This document shows positions 14,893 through 25,800 of a stretch of 64,000 bases of DNA, piece after piece. Positions within the stretch are counted from its first letter, which is position 1; every line of letters begins with the position of its first letter. Made by a program: the position numbers and the translations under genes. The notes below the pieces were generated by a model. It was not told the origin of the DNA. It worked only from the letters and a program-made list of their open reading frames with translations, and searched no databases. The DNA comes from CALLVY01 sp937899855 (GTDB taxonomy: Bacteria; Bacteroidota; Bacteroidia; Chitinophagales; Saprospiraceae). Location of the stretch: assembly GCA_039820405.1 (NCBI GenBank), contig JBCBQC010000026.1, positions 1 through 64,000 of the forward strand. Direction: 5' to 3'.

Positions 14893-17856
14893 ATGAAACT
14901 TAAAATTGACACTTTTGTGAAAAGTGCCTTTATGCTGTTTCTCTTTACAGCACTTGGTACTTCTGCTTTTGCGCAGCGTACCATCACCGGTACGGTCACT
15001 GATGGTGGCGAAGAAGGGGAGCCCCTGATTGGTGCGACCGTCTTGGCCGTCGGTACTACCTCCGGTACCGTTACTGATTTCGATGGGAATTACTCCCTCA
15101 GCATTACCGACGACGTTACAGAACTGGAATTTTCCTACACGGGATACGCTACACAGAGAGCTACCATCGGCGCCTCCAATGTATTGGATGTCGAATTGTC
15201 GGCCGGTACGGTACTCGACGAGGTCGTAGTCGTCGGTTACGGTACAGTGAAAAAGTCGGACCTCACCGGTTCGGTAGCCTCCGTCAAGGAGGAGGATTTC
15301 AACCAGGGTGTTTACACCGCTCCCGATCAGCTGATCCAAGGTAAAGTAGCCGGGGTACAGGTATTGGGGAACAGCGGTCAGCCCGGTGCGGCTGCCACGG
15401 TACGGATTCGGGGTAACTCCTCCATCCGCGCGGGAAGCCAGCCCCTCTACGTCGTAGACGGTATCCCCCTCGACGGTCGGAACGCTCGTCCCGGAGTAAG
15501 CAACGATGATATCGACGCGGGCGCCTCTCCCAATACCAACCCCCTCAACTTCCTCAACCCCAACGACATCGCCTCCATGGAGGTACTCAAGGATGCTTCG
15601 GCCACGGCCATCTACGGTTCGCGTGGTGCCAACGGGGTTGTGATCATTACCACCAAAAGAGGTCGCAGCGGCGATCCCAAGATCGACTTCGGAGTATCGA
15701 TGGGGGCCAGCACCATCCTCAACCGTTACGAAGTACTGAATGCGGATGAGTACACCGATGCACTCGCCGAGTTCGGTCAAATGAGTGGTGACTTCGGCGG
15801 TGATGAAGATGCCCTCAGTGCCATCCTCCGGACGGGTTTGACGCAAAACTACAACATCTCCATCGGTGGGGGTAGCGAAAACGGAACCTACCGGGTGTCG
15901 GCCTCGATCCTCGATCAGGAAGGAATCATCAAAGAAACGGGTATCAAGAAATACACCGGAAGCATCAACGGTTCTTACAAGTTTCTCGATAGCAAGCGCC
16001 TTAAGGTCGATTTCCAATTGCTCGGTTCTCAGCAGGTGGAAGACATCGAAGCCCTGGGTACCAACGCTGGTTTTACCGGTAACCTCATCGGTCAGGCCCT
16101 GCAATGGAATCCCACGCGTCCCCTTATCCTCGACAATGGCGAATTAGACATCGAGCTAGGATCGACGACCATCAACCCCCTCGGTTTGTTGGAAGCCTAC
16201 GACGACCGGGCCAACATCACCACCATCCTGGGTAGCATTGCGCCCTCCTACAAGATTACGGACGACTTGGAGTACAAGTTCCTCTACAGTGTCAACCACA
16301 ACGTGGGTGATCGTAGAACGCAGACCAAAGGCTTTATCAACGTACAGAACGTAGAAGGTCGCGGGGTAGGTATCATCGGACAAGAGTCCCTGACTACCCA
16401 GCAGTTTACCCACACCCTGAGCTACAACAAGCAGCTGTCTTCGGCGCTGGGCTTTGGTGGGGTAATCGGTTACGAATACCAAAAGTTTGACCGCAGAGGT
16501 TTCACCATCTTGGCGCGCGATTTCGTCACCGATGACATCGACTTTACCAATGCCATCCAGAACTCTTCGAGCAACAGTCGGGAGGCCCGTAGCTTTGCCG
16601 ATCCCATCTCCGAGATCCAGTCTTTCTTCGGTCAATTCCGTTTCAACCTCAACGAAAAGTACCTCCTGACGGCTACCGTTCGGACGGATGGTTCCAGCAA
16701 ATTTGGTAACAACTTCCGCTACGGGGTATTCCCCTCTTTTGCGGCGGCTTGGAACATATCGAGCGAAGATTTTATGGCCAGCAGCCCCTTCGATCAATTG
16801 AAGCTGCGGGTAGGTTGGGGTAGAACGGGTAACCAGGAATTTGACGCTGGTTCGGCCCAGGAGCGCTACCAACTGACCGATAATGGTGGTCTGCGTCTGG
16901 AAAACGTCGCTAACGATAGTCTCCGGTGGGAATCTTCTACCACCCTCAACTTGGGGATCGACTTTGCCATTTTCGACTACCGTTTGAGCGGTTCGATCGA
17001 ATTCTTTAACAAAGTGGACGATGACCTGCTGTTTAACTTCCGCGCCATCGCCCCCGCTCCCGATACCCGCTACTGGATCAACCTGCCCGGTCAGGTACTC
17101 AACCAGGGGGTTGAAATCGCACTGAACTCCTTCCTGATTCGCAAGGAAAAACTGAGCTTACAATTGGGGGTCAATGCGACCTTCCTACGAAACGAACTCC
17201 AAAACTACAATGGACCACCCGTACTCACGGGAGAACTCTTCGGCCAGGGGGTATCCAACGCCACCACCCAACGACTGGAGGAGGGTCAACCGCTAAATGC
17301 TTTCTACCTCCGGGATTGGATGGGGCTGGATGACAACGGCAACAACATTTTCCGAGAAAGCGACCAATCGTTTTTCTTCGTGGGTAATCCCAACCCCACC
17401 ACACTACTCGGGGTCACCGTCGATTTACAGTACGACAAGCTTAGCTTTGGTATGAACTTCAACGGCGCTCTGGGCCACGATATCTACAACAACACGAAAA
17501 ACTCCGTCCTCGCTATCGGTAACATCGGTACCCGTAACATCTCGGCGGACCTCGTTGGATCGGGAGAATCTCCCGCAAATATCGCCCAACCGTCGTCTCG
17601 TTACCTAGAAGATGGCAGTTACGTAAAACTTGCCAACGCACAAATCGGTTATAATTTCGGATCCCTAGGCAACTCAATCAGCAATGTGCGCGTATCTATT
17701 ACGGGACAAAACCTGCTGGTATTTACCAACTTCACTGGATTCGACCCCGAAGTGAATACGATCAACGACAGAGAGGGCTTCCCCTCGGTTGGTATCGAAT
17801 ACGTGCCTTACCCCTCGGCAAGACAGTTTTTGTTTGGTCTTAATTTCTCTTTTTAA
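14893..17856 (+). CDS. SusC/RagA-family TonB-dependent outer-membrane transporter
   Basis: A 987-residue TonB-dependent receptor that imports large substrates with its SusD lid. In order it has a signal peptide ending at SAFAQ (about 28), a CarboxypepD_reg-like beta-sandwich (about 29-110), a TonB-box-like segment LDEVVVVGYGTVKKSDLTGS, the plug domain (about 115-250, with PLYVVDGIPLDG and ATAIYGSRGANGVVIITT) and a 22-strand barrel that ends in the aromatic QFLFGLNFSF typical of outer-membrane proteins. susD follows after 23 bases. The ExbB/ExbD operon in this window could power such a transporter. The substrate is not readable, but downstream xylose genes suggest a pentose-containing glycan or glycoside. 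Confidence 0.95.
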   Translation: MKLKIDTFVKSAFMLFLFTALGTSAFAQRTITGTVTDGGEEGEPLIGATVLAVGTTSGTVTDFDGNYSLSITDDVTELEFSYTGYATQRATIGASNVLDVELSAGTVLDEVVVVGYGTVKKSDLTGSVASVKEEDFNQGVYTAPDQLIQGKVAGVQVLGNSGQPGAAATVRIRGNSSIRAGSQPLYVVDGIPLDGRNARPGVSNDDIDAGASPNTNPLNFLNPNDIASMEVLKDASATAIYGSRGANGVVIITTKRGRSGDPKIDFGVSMGASTILNRYEVLNADEYTDALAEFGQMSGDFGGDEDALSAILRTGLTQNYNISIGGGSENGTYRVSASILDQEGIIKETGIKKYTGSINGSYKFLDSKRLKVDFQLLGSQQVEDIEALGTNAGFTGNLIGQALQWNPTRPLILDNGELDIELGSTTINPLGLLEAYDDRANITTILGSIAPSYKITDDLEYKFLYSVNHNVGDRRTQTKGFINVQNVEGRGVGIIGQESLTTQQFTHTLSYNKQLSSALGFGGVIGYEYQKFDRRGFTILARDFVTDDIDFTNAIQNSSSNSREARSFADPISEIQSFFGQFRFNLNEKYLLTATVRTDGSSKFGNNFRYGVFPSFAAAWNISSEDFMASSPFDQLKLRVGWGRTGNQEFDAGSAQERYQLTDNGGLRLENVANDSLRWESSTTLNLGIDFAIFDYRLSGSIEFFNKVDDDLLFNFRAIAPAPDTRYWINLPGQVLNQGVEIALNSFLIRKEKLSLQLGVNATFLRNELQNYNGPPVLTGELFGQGVSNATTQRLEEGQPLNAFYLRDWMGLDDNGNNIFRESDQSFFFVGNPNPTTLLGVTVDLQYDKLSFGMNFNGALGHDIYNNTKNSVLAIGNIGTRNISADLVGSGESPANIAQPSSRYLEDGSYVKLANAQIGYNFGSLGNSISNVRVSITGQNLLVFTNFTGFDPEVNTINDREGFPSVGIEYVPYPSARQFLFGLNFSF

Positions 17857-17879
17857 TTGTTGAATAAATATTTCTTAAC

Positions 17880-19406
17880 ATGAAACTTCAGAAAATCCTT
17901 ATAGCATTCGCGCTTTTGAGTGTATTTGGCTGTACTGACTTGGAGGAAACGCTTCGCGAGGACCTCTCTGCCGAAGCTGCCAATGAACTCCTGCTCGAGA
18001 GTGCTGATGTTTCGGCTTTGCTCAAAGCCGTCTACGACGGGTTGCAACTTCCTTACCAGGATCAGGCCCGTGTTTTCGCTGCCCAACAGCACACTTCTGA
18101 TGAAACCATCGGACCCACCCGCGGACCCGACTGGGATGACAACGGTGTGTGGCGGTCGCTCCACGACCACACTTGGGATGCGGATCACCAATTTTTGGGC
18201 GATACTTTTAACGACTTGCTCCGCTTGGTATTCGACGCCACCAACGTGTTGAGTTTCCAACCCAATGCCCAGCAAGCCGCCGAGGCGCGTTTCCTGCGTG
18301 CATTTGCCATGTTCTCCGTACTGGACTTCTGGGGACAAGTACCCTTTAGAAACCCCGGTGAGAGCCTGCTCATAGCTCCCCAAGTACTGTCGGGCGACGA
18401 GGCCATCAACTTCATCGTGGCCGAACTCGACGAAATCATCGGCGACCTGCCCGATGGCCCCGCCTCGGTAGCCAACAAAGATGCGGCTCGGGTACTGAAG
18501 ATGAAAATCTCCCTGAACAAAGGTACTTTCGCCAACCGCGCTCGTCCTGAGTTCCCCGCTGCCGACATGACCGAGGTCATCAACCAAGCGGATGCCATCA
18601 TCAACAGTGGTACTTACTCCTTGGCGACCAATTTCTTCGATAACTTTGCGCCCAACAACGGCCAGAGCTCTCCCGAATTGATCTTTGTCGACGAAAACCT
18701 GGCCGGTGTGGCCGGTGGAGAAGGGAACACCGTACGTTCTCGCTGGTTCTGTACCCTGCACTACAACATGAACCCCTCGGGTTGGAATGGTTTTTCCACG
18801 ATTGGTGACTTCTACGACCGCTTCGATCCCGCCGATCCACGTATCGGTGGTGCCTACGTTGGCCAGACCGATGTATCGGGTATCAACGTTGGTTTCCTCC
18901 TCGGCCAGCAGGTCGATCAGGATGGCAATGCCCTGGAAGATCGCAAGGGTAATCCCCTCGACTTTACCAAGGAGGTGGCCCTCTCCGAAGGCGGCGACAA
19001 CCTGGAGGTTACGGGTATCCGCGTGATCAAGTACCCCATCGATTACAACAACGGTGACAATGTCGACAACGACGCCGTTCTTTACCGTTACGCCGATGTA
19101 CTGCTGATGAAAGCTGAGGCTTTGCTCCGCACGGGCAACGAACCCGATGCGCGTGCCATCGTCAACGACCTGCGTGCTGCGCGCAACCTGCCGGCTCTGG
19201 CTACCCTCACCCTGGACAACCTGCTCGACGAGCGTGGTTTTGAATTGTATTGGGAGAGTCACCGCCGTCAGGACCTGATCCGCTTCGGTAAGTTTCTCGA
19301 TGCTTGGGATCAGAAACCAGCAACGGGCACCGAGCGCCTGCTGTTCCCGATTCCTACTCAGGCTCTGGCCGTAAACCCGAACCTGAGCCAGAATCCTGGC
19401 TATTAA
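17880..19406 (+). CDS. SusD/RagB-family surface lipoprotein
   Basis: A 508-residue outer-surface lipoprotein that caps the SusC barrel and binds the substrate. The signal peptide ends in a lipobox (LLSVFGC, acylated Cys at about 19). The SusD/RagB fold is recognisable from AEARFLRAFAMFSVLDFWGQVPF, the TPR-like helices and the C-terminal VLYRYADVLLMKAEALLRTG followed by LDERGFELYWESHRRQDLIRFGKF. Length is normal. It is cotranscribed with susC, and a terminator about 30 bases after its stop separates the pair from the VCBS genes. Confidence 0.95.
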   Translation: MKLQKILIAFALLSVFGCTDLEETLREDLSAEAANELLLESADVSALLKAVYDGLQLPYQDQARVFAAQQHTSDETIGPTRGPDWDDNGVWRSLHDHTWDADHQFLGDTFNDLLRLVFDATNVLSFQPNAQQAAEARFLRAFAMFSVLDFWGQVPFRNPGESLLIAPQVLSGDEAINFIVAELDEIIGDLPDGPASVANKDAARVLKMKISLNKGTFANRARPEFPAADMTEVINQADAIINSGTYSLATNFFDNFAPNNGQSSPELIFVDENLAGVAGGEGNTVRSRWFCTLHYNMNPSGWNGFSTIGDFYDRFDPADPRIGGAYVGQTDVSGINVGFLLGQQVDQDGNALEDRKGNPLDFTKEVALSEGGDNLEVTGIRVIKYPIDYNNGDNVDNDAVLYRYADVLLMKAEALLRTGNEPDARAIVNDLRAARNLPALATLTLDNLLDERGFELYWESHRRQDLIRFGKFLDAWDQKPATGTERLLFPIPTQALAVNPNLSQNPGY

Positions 19407-19433
19407 TAGACAGTTGAGTTTTCCAATAAAAAG

Positions 19434-19469
19434 AGAAGGTCATTCTACGGAGTGACCTTCTTTTTTTTT
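19434..19469 (+). terminator. Terminator after the susCD pair
   Basis: An 8 bp stem (19435-19442 with 19453-19460) followed by nine T residues. Readthrough or partial termination here would make SusC/SusD more abundant than the downstream gene products. Confidence 0.88.
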
Positions 19470-19504
19470 ACCCTGCGCTGTCCTTTTTTCTGCGGCAAAA
19501 AAAG

Positions 19505-19512
19505 TATTTTTG
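19505..19512 (+). promoter_or_regulatory. Bacteroidota -7 promoter element for the VCBS gene cluster
   Basis: TATTTTTG is a perfect TAnnTTTG and predicts a start near 19519. This rules out the in-frame ATG at 19517 and points to the ATG at 19538 as the translation start of the first VCBS gene. Confidence 0.6.
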
Positions 19513-19537
19513 AAGGATGGGTTTACAACACATAAGC

Positions 19538-22500
19538 ATGAGAAATACCGCCTTTTTACTCCTACTTTTTCTATGCTCCTGCGCCAATAGTGGCTCGGAT
19601 TCCGACCCGGCCCTACCGGCCCGTTTTGAGCTGCTGACCGCCGAGGCAACCGGCGTCGATTTTACCAATCGGGTGGAGAACTCGGAGGACTTCAACATCT
19701 TCAGTTATCGCAATTTTTACAATGGCGGAGGTGTGGCCATCGGTGACCTCAACAACGACGGCCTACCCGACCTGTTCTTCACCGCCAACATGGGCCCCAA
19801 TCGCCTCTACCTCAATCGGGGGGAGCTCAAGTTTGAGGACATCAGCGAACGAGCCGGGATCGAAGAGGCCGACAAGTGGAGTACGGGTGTCGCACTGGTC
19901 GACATCAATGCGGACGGTTGGTTGGACATCTACGTGTGTAATGCCGGATTTATCGAGGGCGTCGACCAGCGCAATTCCCTTTTTATCAATAACCAGGACC
20001 TGACCTTTACCGAGGCCGCCGCTGAGTACCAACTCGATGACAATGGCTATACCACCCACGCCGGCTTCTTTGACTACGATCTCGATGGCGACCTCGACGT
20101 TTACCTGCTCAACAATAGCTTTATCCCCGTCAATACCCTCAATTACAGCAACAAGCGGGAACTGCGCGCTCGGGACTGGCCCGTCAAAGATTTCCTCAAG
20201 GGGGGAGGGGATAAACTGCTCCGCAACGAAGGGGGTAAATTTGTCGACGTCAGCGAATCGACGGGCATCTACGGTAGCCTGATCGGTTTTGGACTCGGGG
20301 TGACGCTCGGTGACGTCAACGGGGACGATTATCCCGACATCTACGTATCCAATGATTTCTTCGAACGTGACTACCTCTACCTCAACCAGCGCGATGGCAC
20401 TTTTGCCGAGGAACTCGAAAACTGGACTTCCCACATCAGCCACTCCTCCATGGGCGCCGATATGGCCGACATCAACAACGATGATTTCCCCGAAGTCTTC
20501 GTCACCGATATGCTGCCCGACGATGAGTACCGCCTCAAAACCACCGCTACCTTCGACAACATCAGCCTTTACCAGCTCAAACAAAAACAGGGCTTTTACC
20601 ACCAGTATATGCAAAACACCCTCCAGCTGAACGACCACAATCTGGGTTTTCGGGAGATCGCTTACTTCAGTGGCGTCTCCGCTTCGGATTGGAGTTGGGG
20701 GGCCCTGATCTTCGATGCCGATAACGATAGCCATTCCGATATCTACGTCTGTAATGGCATCTATCACGACGTCATCAACCAGGATTTTATCGACTTTTTT
20801 GCCAATGAGATCATGCAGAAAATGGTGCTCACCGGCAAAAAGGAACAGGTGGATTCCATCATCAACCAAATGCCTTCCGTCCCCCTGCGCAACAAAGCTT
20901 TTCGCAATCGCGGCGACCTGCGCTTTAGGGACGTAGCCGCCGAGTGGGGCTTCGATCAGGAAACCTTTTCCAACGGCGCGGCCTACGGCGATCTCGACCG
21001 CGATGGCGATCTCGATCTGGTGATCAACAACGTCAACCAGCCGAGTATGGTGTTTGAAAATCGAACCGAAAAAATCGATTCGGCCCACTACCTGAGCGTC
21101 CAGCTGCGGGGAACGGGTGCCAATTCCTACGCCATCGGTGCCAAGGTAAAGGCTTACGTGGGGGATCAAATTATCAACCGCCAACTCATCCCCACCCGGG
21201 GCTTTCAATCCTCCATCGACTACCTCGTTTCCATTGGTTTGGGAACGCACCGCACGGTGGATTCCCTGGTCGTCGTCTGGCCCGATCGGCAACGCAGCCG
21301 GATCGAACGGCCCGCGATCGACCAAATTTTGGAGGTGGACTATCCCACGGCCGAGCGGCGTCCCGCCCGGGATTTCGCCGGGTCGCCACCGACGCTTTTC
21401 GAAGCGGTCGACCACGATTTTGTCGCCCACGAGGAAGATGACTTTATCGACTTTTACTTCGAGCGGAACGTTCCGGTGATGGTGTCGCACGATGGTCCCC
21501 GCGCGGGCCTGGGCGACGTCAATGGGGATGGTCGGGAAGACCTGTATATCGGTGGTGCGGCGGGCCAGGCCGGCCGGCTCTACCTGCGTACGGACGAGGG
21601 ATGGGTGGCCAGCGGTACCGAATTTTGGGAAACGATGAATGTCTTTGAAGATACGGCCGTCCGCTTTTTTGATGCCGACGGCGATGGCGATCTCGACCTT
21701 TTTGTGGGCTCGGGTGGCAATCACCAACCCAGCCTGACCCGCGAGATGCAGGACCGCCTCTACCGCAATGATGGGCAGGGCAACTTTAGCCTGGCCCCTT
21801 CCGCCTTTCCCACCAATGGGATGAACACCTCGGTCGCCGCCCCCTACGATTTTGATGGCGATGGCGATCTCGATCTGTTTGTTGGATCGCGGAGTCGGCC
21901 CAATGATTACGGACGATCGCCGGAGAGCTACCTGTACGAAAACGATGGGCAGGGCAATTTTACGGATTGGGGGAAAAAACAAAACCCCCGCTTTTCCCGG
22001 CTCGGACTGGTGACCGATGCCGACTGGATCGACCTGACGGGAGATGGCCAGCGGGAGCTGGTGGTCGTAGGGGAGTGGATGAGTCCGCTGGCGTACCGCT
22101 TTGTCGATGGCCGCTTCGAAAAGCTGTCTTCCAATCTGGGGGATTATCCGGGTTGGTGGTACAGCCTGGCCCACGCCGACCTCGATGGGGATGGCGATGA
22201 GGATTTGTTTCTCGGCAACCTGGGAGAGAACTTCTACCTCCGTACCGATGCCGAACATCCGCTCAAGCTGTGGATGAACGACTTTGACCAAAACGGCTCG
22301 GTAGACAAGGTCATTACGCGCACCATCGCGGGGCGGGACATGCCCGTTCCCCTCAAAAAAGACCTGGCCGAACAGGTGGTGGCCCTCAAAAAGCAAAACC
22401 TCCGTCACGAGAGCTACGCCGACAAGGCCATTCAGGATTTATTCTCCAAGGCGGGTATCAGCGAAGCGATCGTCAAGCAGGCCAACTACCTGAGCAGTAG

Positions 22501-22879
22501 CGTCGCCATTAATCTGGGGGACGGCCAGTTCGAGCTGCGCCCCTTGCCCGCCGAGGTTCAACTCTCCTGCGTCAACGATGCCCTTTTTACCGACCTCAAC
22601 GCCGATGGCCGTCCCGATCTGGTACTGGGGGGCAACAACCACGGTTTCTTGCCGCAATTTTCCCGGCTCGATGCGAGCATTGGGCAGGTCTTGCTCAATG
22701 ACGGGCGGGGCAATTTTAGCGTACAAGACAGTCGGCGGATGGGCCTGCGTCTGTCCGGCGAAGTCAAGCAACTCAGCGAATGGCAGTGGGCGGGAGAGCG
22801 CTACTTGCTGGCCCTGCGCAACGATGCGGCCCCACTGCTGTACCGTCTTTCAAAACGTGCAAAAGATTTTTTCCAATGA
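19538..22879 (+). CDS. FG-GAP/VCBS repeat lipoprotein with ASPIC/UnbV domain (first copy)
   Basis: A 1113-residue secreted protein, probably a lipoprotein (MRNTAFLLLLFLCSCANSGS). About a dozen calcium-binding DxDxDG-type loops, such as DLNNDGLPDLFF, DYDLDGDLDVYL and DADGDGDLDLFV, are spread over two blocks and predict two integrin-like beta-propellers. An ASPIC/UnbV segment (about 529-590: SYAIGAKVKAYVG, then GLGTHRTVDSLVVVWPDRQ) lies between them. Proteins of this plan are common beside SusC/SusD pairs in Bacteroidota; their role is unproven, with surface glycan or metal binding the usual guess. The ATG at 19538 is chosen from the promoter position. Its stop overlaps the next start (ATGA). 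Confidence 0.88.
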   Translation: MRNTAFLLLLFLCSCANSGSDSDPALPARFELLTAEATGVDFTNRVENSEDFNIFSYRNFYNGGGVAIGDLNNDGLPDLFFTANMGPNRLYLNRGELKFEDISERAGIEEADKWSTGVALVDINADGWLDIYVCNAGFIEGVDQRNSLFINNQDLTFTEAAAEYQLDDNGYTTHAGFFDYDLDGDLDVYLLNNSFIPVNTLNYSNKRELRARDWPVKDFLKGGGDKLLRNEGGKFVDVSESTGIYGSLIGFGLGVTLGDVNGDDYPDIYVSNDFFERDYLYLNQRDGTFAEELENWTSHISHSSMGADMADINNDDFPEVFVTDMLPDDEYRLKTTATFDNISLYQLKQKQGFYHQYMQNTLQLNDHNLGFREIAYFSGVSASDWSWGALIFDADNDSHSDIYVCNGIYHDVINQDFIDFFANEIMQKMVLTGKKEQVDSIINQMPSVPLRNKAFRNRGDLRFRDVAAEWGFDQETFSNGAAYGDLDRDGDLDLVINNVNQPSMVFENRTEKIDSAHYLSVQLRGTGANSYAIGAKVKAYVGDQIINRQLIPTRGFQSSIDYLVSIGLGTHRTVDSLVVVWPDRQRSRIERPAIDQILEVDYPTAERRPARDFAGSPPTLFEAVDHDFVAHEEDDFIDFYFERNVPVMVSHDGPRAGLGDVNGDGREDLYIGGAAGQAGRLYLRTDEGWVASGTEFWETMNVFEDTAVRFFDADGDGDLDLFVGSGGNHQPSLTREMQDRLYRNDGQGNFSLAPSAFPTNGMNTSVAAPYDFDGDGDLDLFVGSRSRPNDYGRSPESYLYENDGQGNFTDWGKKQNPRFSRLGLVTDADWIDLTGDGQRELVVVGEWMSPLAYRFVDGRFEKLSSNLGDYPGWWYSLAHADLDGDGDEDLFLGNLGENFYLRTDAEHPLKLWMNDFDQNGSVDKVITRTIAGRDMPVPLKKDLAEQVVALKKQNLRHESYADKAIQDLFSKAGISEAIVKQANYLSSSVAINLGDGQFELRPLPAEVQLSCVNDALFTDLNADGRPDLVLGGNNHGFLPQFSRLDASIGQVLLNDGRGNFSVQDSRRMGLRLSGEVKQLSEWQWAGERYLLALRNDAAPLLYRLSKRAKDFFQ

Positions 22880-25800
22880 TGAATTGTTTTAGTTGGCTAA
22901 GGGCCGAGCGAATGGCGGCTTGCTTACTGGGAATGACTGTGTTGTGCTTACTGGGAGCTTGCGGGGGCGATTCCGCGGGCGTGCCGGAAGCAGAGCGCTA
23001 TTTCGTTGCGTCGGTACCGGAGCTGCGGGGCACGGAATCGGACTTGCCGAAGGAGACCTTTGTGCTCCACGAAGCCGATCGGACTGGGCTGGACTTTACC
23101 AACCGCTTGGCCCAAAATGTTGACATGAACGTCTTTGAGTACATGTATTTTTACAACGGTGGTGGATTGGGCGCTGGTGATTTTAACAACGATGGCCTGG
23201 TGGATTTGTTTTTTACCAGCAATCAGGAGGCCAACCGGCTCTACCTCAACCGGGGGGAGCTGCGTTTTGAAGAGGTCACCGAAGCCGCGGGGATTGTACA
23301 GGATGGTGGGTGGTCCAATGGCGTCTCGGTGGTCGATATCAATGGAGATGGTCTGCTCGATCTTTACGTCAGCCAGGTGGGGGATTTCGTGGGCATCGAG
23401 AGCCGCAATCAACTGTTTATCGCCCAATCGGTCGATGAACGGGGCATTCCCCACTACGCCGAACGGGCCGTAGCCTACGGACTCGACCAGGTTGGTTTTT
23501 CCACCCAAGCCGCCTTCTTTGACTACGACCTCGATGGCGATCTCGACCTCTTCCAACTCAATCACTCCATCCACGCCAACGGTACCTTCGGTCAGCGCAA
23601 GAGCTTTCTGGGCACCAAGCACCCCCTAGCGGGTGATCGCTTGCTGCGCAACGAGGGAGGGCGCTTCGTGGAGGTGACCGAGTCGGCGGGGGTCTACAGC
23701 AACGCCATTGGCTACGGACTGGGCGTGGTGGTTTCCGATCTGAATCTCGATGGTTTTCCCGACCTCTACATCGGCAACGATTTCCACGAAAACGATTACC
23801 TCTACCTCAACCAGGGCGACGGCACCTTTCGCGAGGTCCTGACGGAGCAAATGATGCACACCAGCCGCTTTAGCATGGGCGTTGACGCGGCGGATCTGAA
23901 CAACGACGCACAGCCCGAGATTATTTCGCTCGATATGCTGCCTTACGATCCGTTTATTCTCAAGAAATCGGAAGGCGAGGATGCCTACGGCACCTTCCAC
24001 TTCAAGTTGGGCTACGGCTACAATCACCAGTATGCCAAAAACGCCCTCCAGCTCAACAACGGCAACGGGACCTTTAGCGAGGTGGCCATGGTCGGGGGTG
24101 TACACGCGACCGACTGGAGCTGGGCCCCCCTCTTTTTCGATTGGAACAACGACGGCTATAAGGACCTCTTTGTCTCCAACGGCATTCCCAAACGGATGAA
24201 CGACATCGACTACATCAACTTCGTATCGGGCAAGGACATCCAGGCCAAGATTCGCATGGGAAATTTGGAGCAAAAGGATTTGTCTTTGATCGATAAGCTG
24301 CCGGAAATCAAATTGCCCAACAAGCTTTTCCAGCAGGATGGGCGGCTGCAATTTCAAGACCTGGAGGCGACGATCACCAACGATCAGGCGGGTTACTCCA
24401 ACAGCGTGATTTATGCCGATCTCGATGGCGATGGCGATTTGGACTTGGTGACCAACAACATCAACGAACGGGCTTTTTTGTACGAAAATAAAACGGGGGA
24501 CGCCGGGGAGAACGTCTACCTCTCGCTGCACCTGGAAGGGACGGCGGACAACCGCCGGGCGATCGGAGCGAAAGCCATTGCCTTTCGGGGAGCGGAGCGG
24601 CTGGTGTTTGAAAAATACCCGGTGCGCGGCTTTCAGGCGAGTATGGAAATCCCCTTGCATTTGGGCTTGGGAGCTGGGGCCGACTTTGATTCCCTCGTAC
24701 TCATCTGGCCGGACAATACCTACCAAAACTTGACGATGCCGGGCGAAGGGCAAGACCTGACGGTCCGCTACCGGGAGGGCCTGCCCCCTTTCGATTACGA
24801 ACAATTGCGCAAAGCCCGTCCGGCGCTCCGCGAGTTGGAGGACATCACCACTCGTACCCAAGCCGCATACCAGCACGTGGAAAATCCCTTCGTAGAATTC
24901 AATCGCGAACCGCTCATCCCCCACATGACCTCCTCGGAAGGGCCCGCCCTGGCCATTGGCGATCTCAATGGGGACGGTCGGGACGACATTTTTGTGGGGG
25001 CGTCCAAACGCGAACGGGCGCGCCTCTTACTGCAAGATGACCGGGGACAATTTACGACCTCCGAACCGGCTCTCTTTCGCCAGGACAGTATCTACGAAGA
25101 CGTCGATGCCCAAGTGGTTGACGTCAACGGGGATGGACACCTGGATCTGTTGGTGGCCAGCGGGGGAAACGAATATTACAACGAATCGCCCTACCTACAG
25201 TCGCGTCTGTACCTCAACGATGGTGCGGGCAATCTAACTCGTAAGGAGGATGCCTTTGAGGGCCTGTACCTGACGGCGGACTGTCTGCTTGTCGAGGATT
25301 TTACGGGGGATGGTTTTCCCGATCTGTTTCTCGGGGCGCGGGCCGTACCCTGGGCCTACGGCGAACTGCCCCAATCCTATCTCTTGGCCAACGACGGCAC
25401 GGGAAAGTTTAGCGACGTTACTGCCGACTACGCACCCGATTTGGCGAAGGTCGGAATGGTGAAGGATGCGGAGTGGTATGACTTGGACCTCGATGGTGAT
25501 CGCGATCTGATCGTGGCAGTAGAGTGGGGCCCCATTTACCTCTTCGAACGCGAGGCCGACCAATTTCGGCGCCGGCATTTGACCGACCGTTGGGGCTGGT
25601 GGAATTTTGTACTGCCCGCCGACTTTGACGGGGATGGCGACATCGATCTGATCGCGGGCAACCTGGGACTCAACAGCCGGCTCAAGGCTTCCGACGCGGA
25701 GCCCCTGCGGATGTACTACTACGATTTTGATGGCAATGGAAAGAAGGAACAAATCGTCACTTACCACCTGCTGGGCAAGGAGATTCCTTTTTCCAATATG

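Noticed and set aside
20070..21880. Near-identical short DNA repeats (GATGGCGATCTCGAT type) as a CRISPR or mobile repeat
   Set aside because: They are in frame, irregularly spaced and encode DGDLD calcium loops, so they reflect protein repeats only.
19763..22408. 881-codon open frame antisense to the first VCBS gene
   Set aside because: It is a shadow produced by the repeated Asp/Gly codons of the calcium loops, whose reverse complement lacks stops. The plus-strand product has clear domains.
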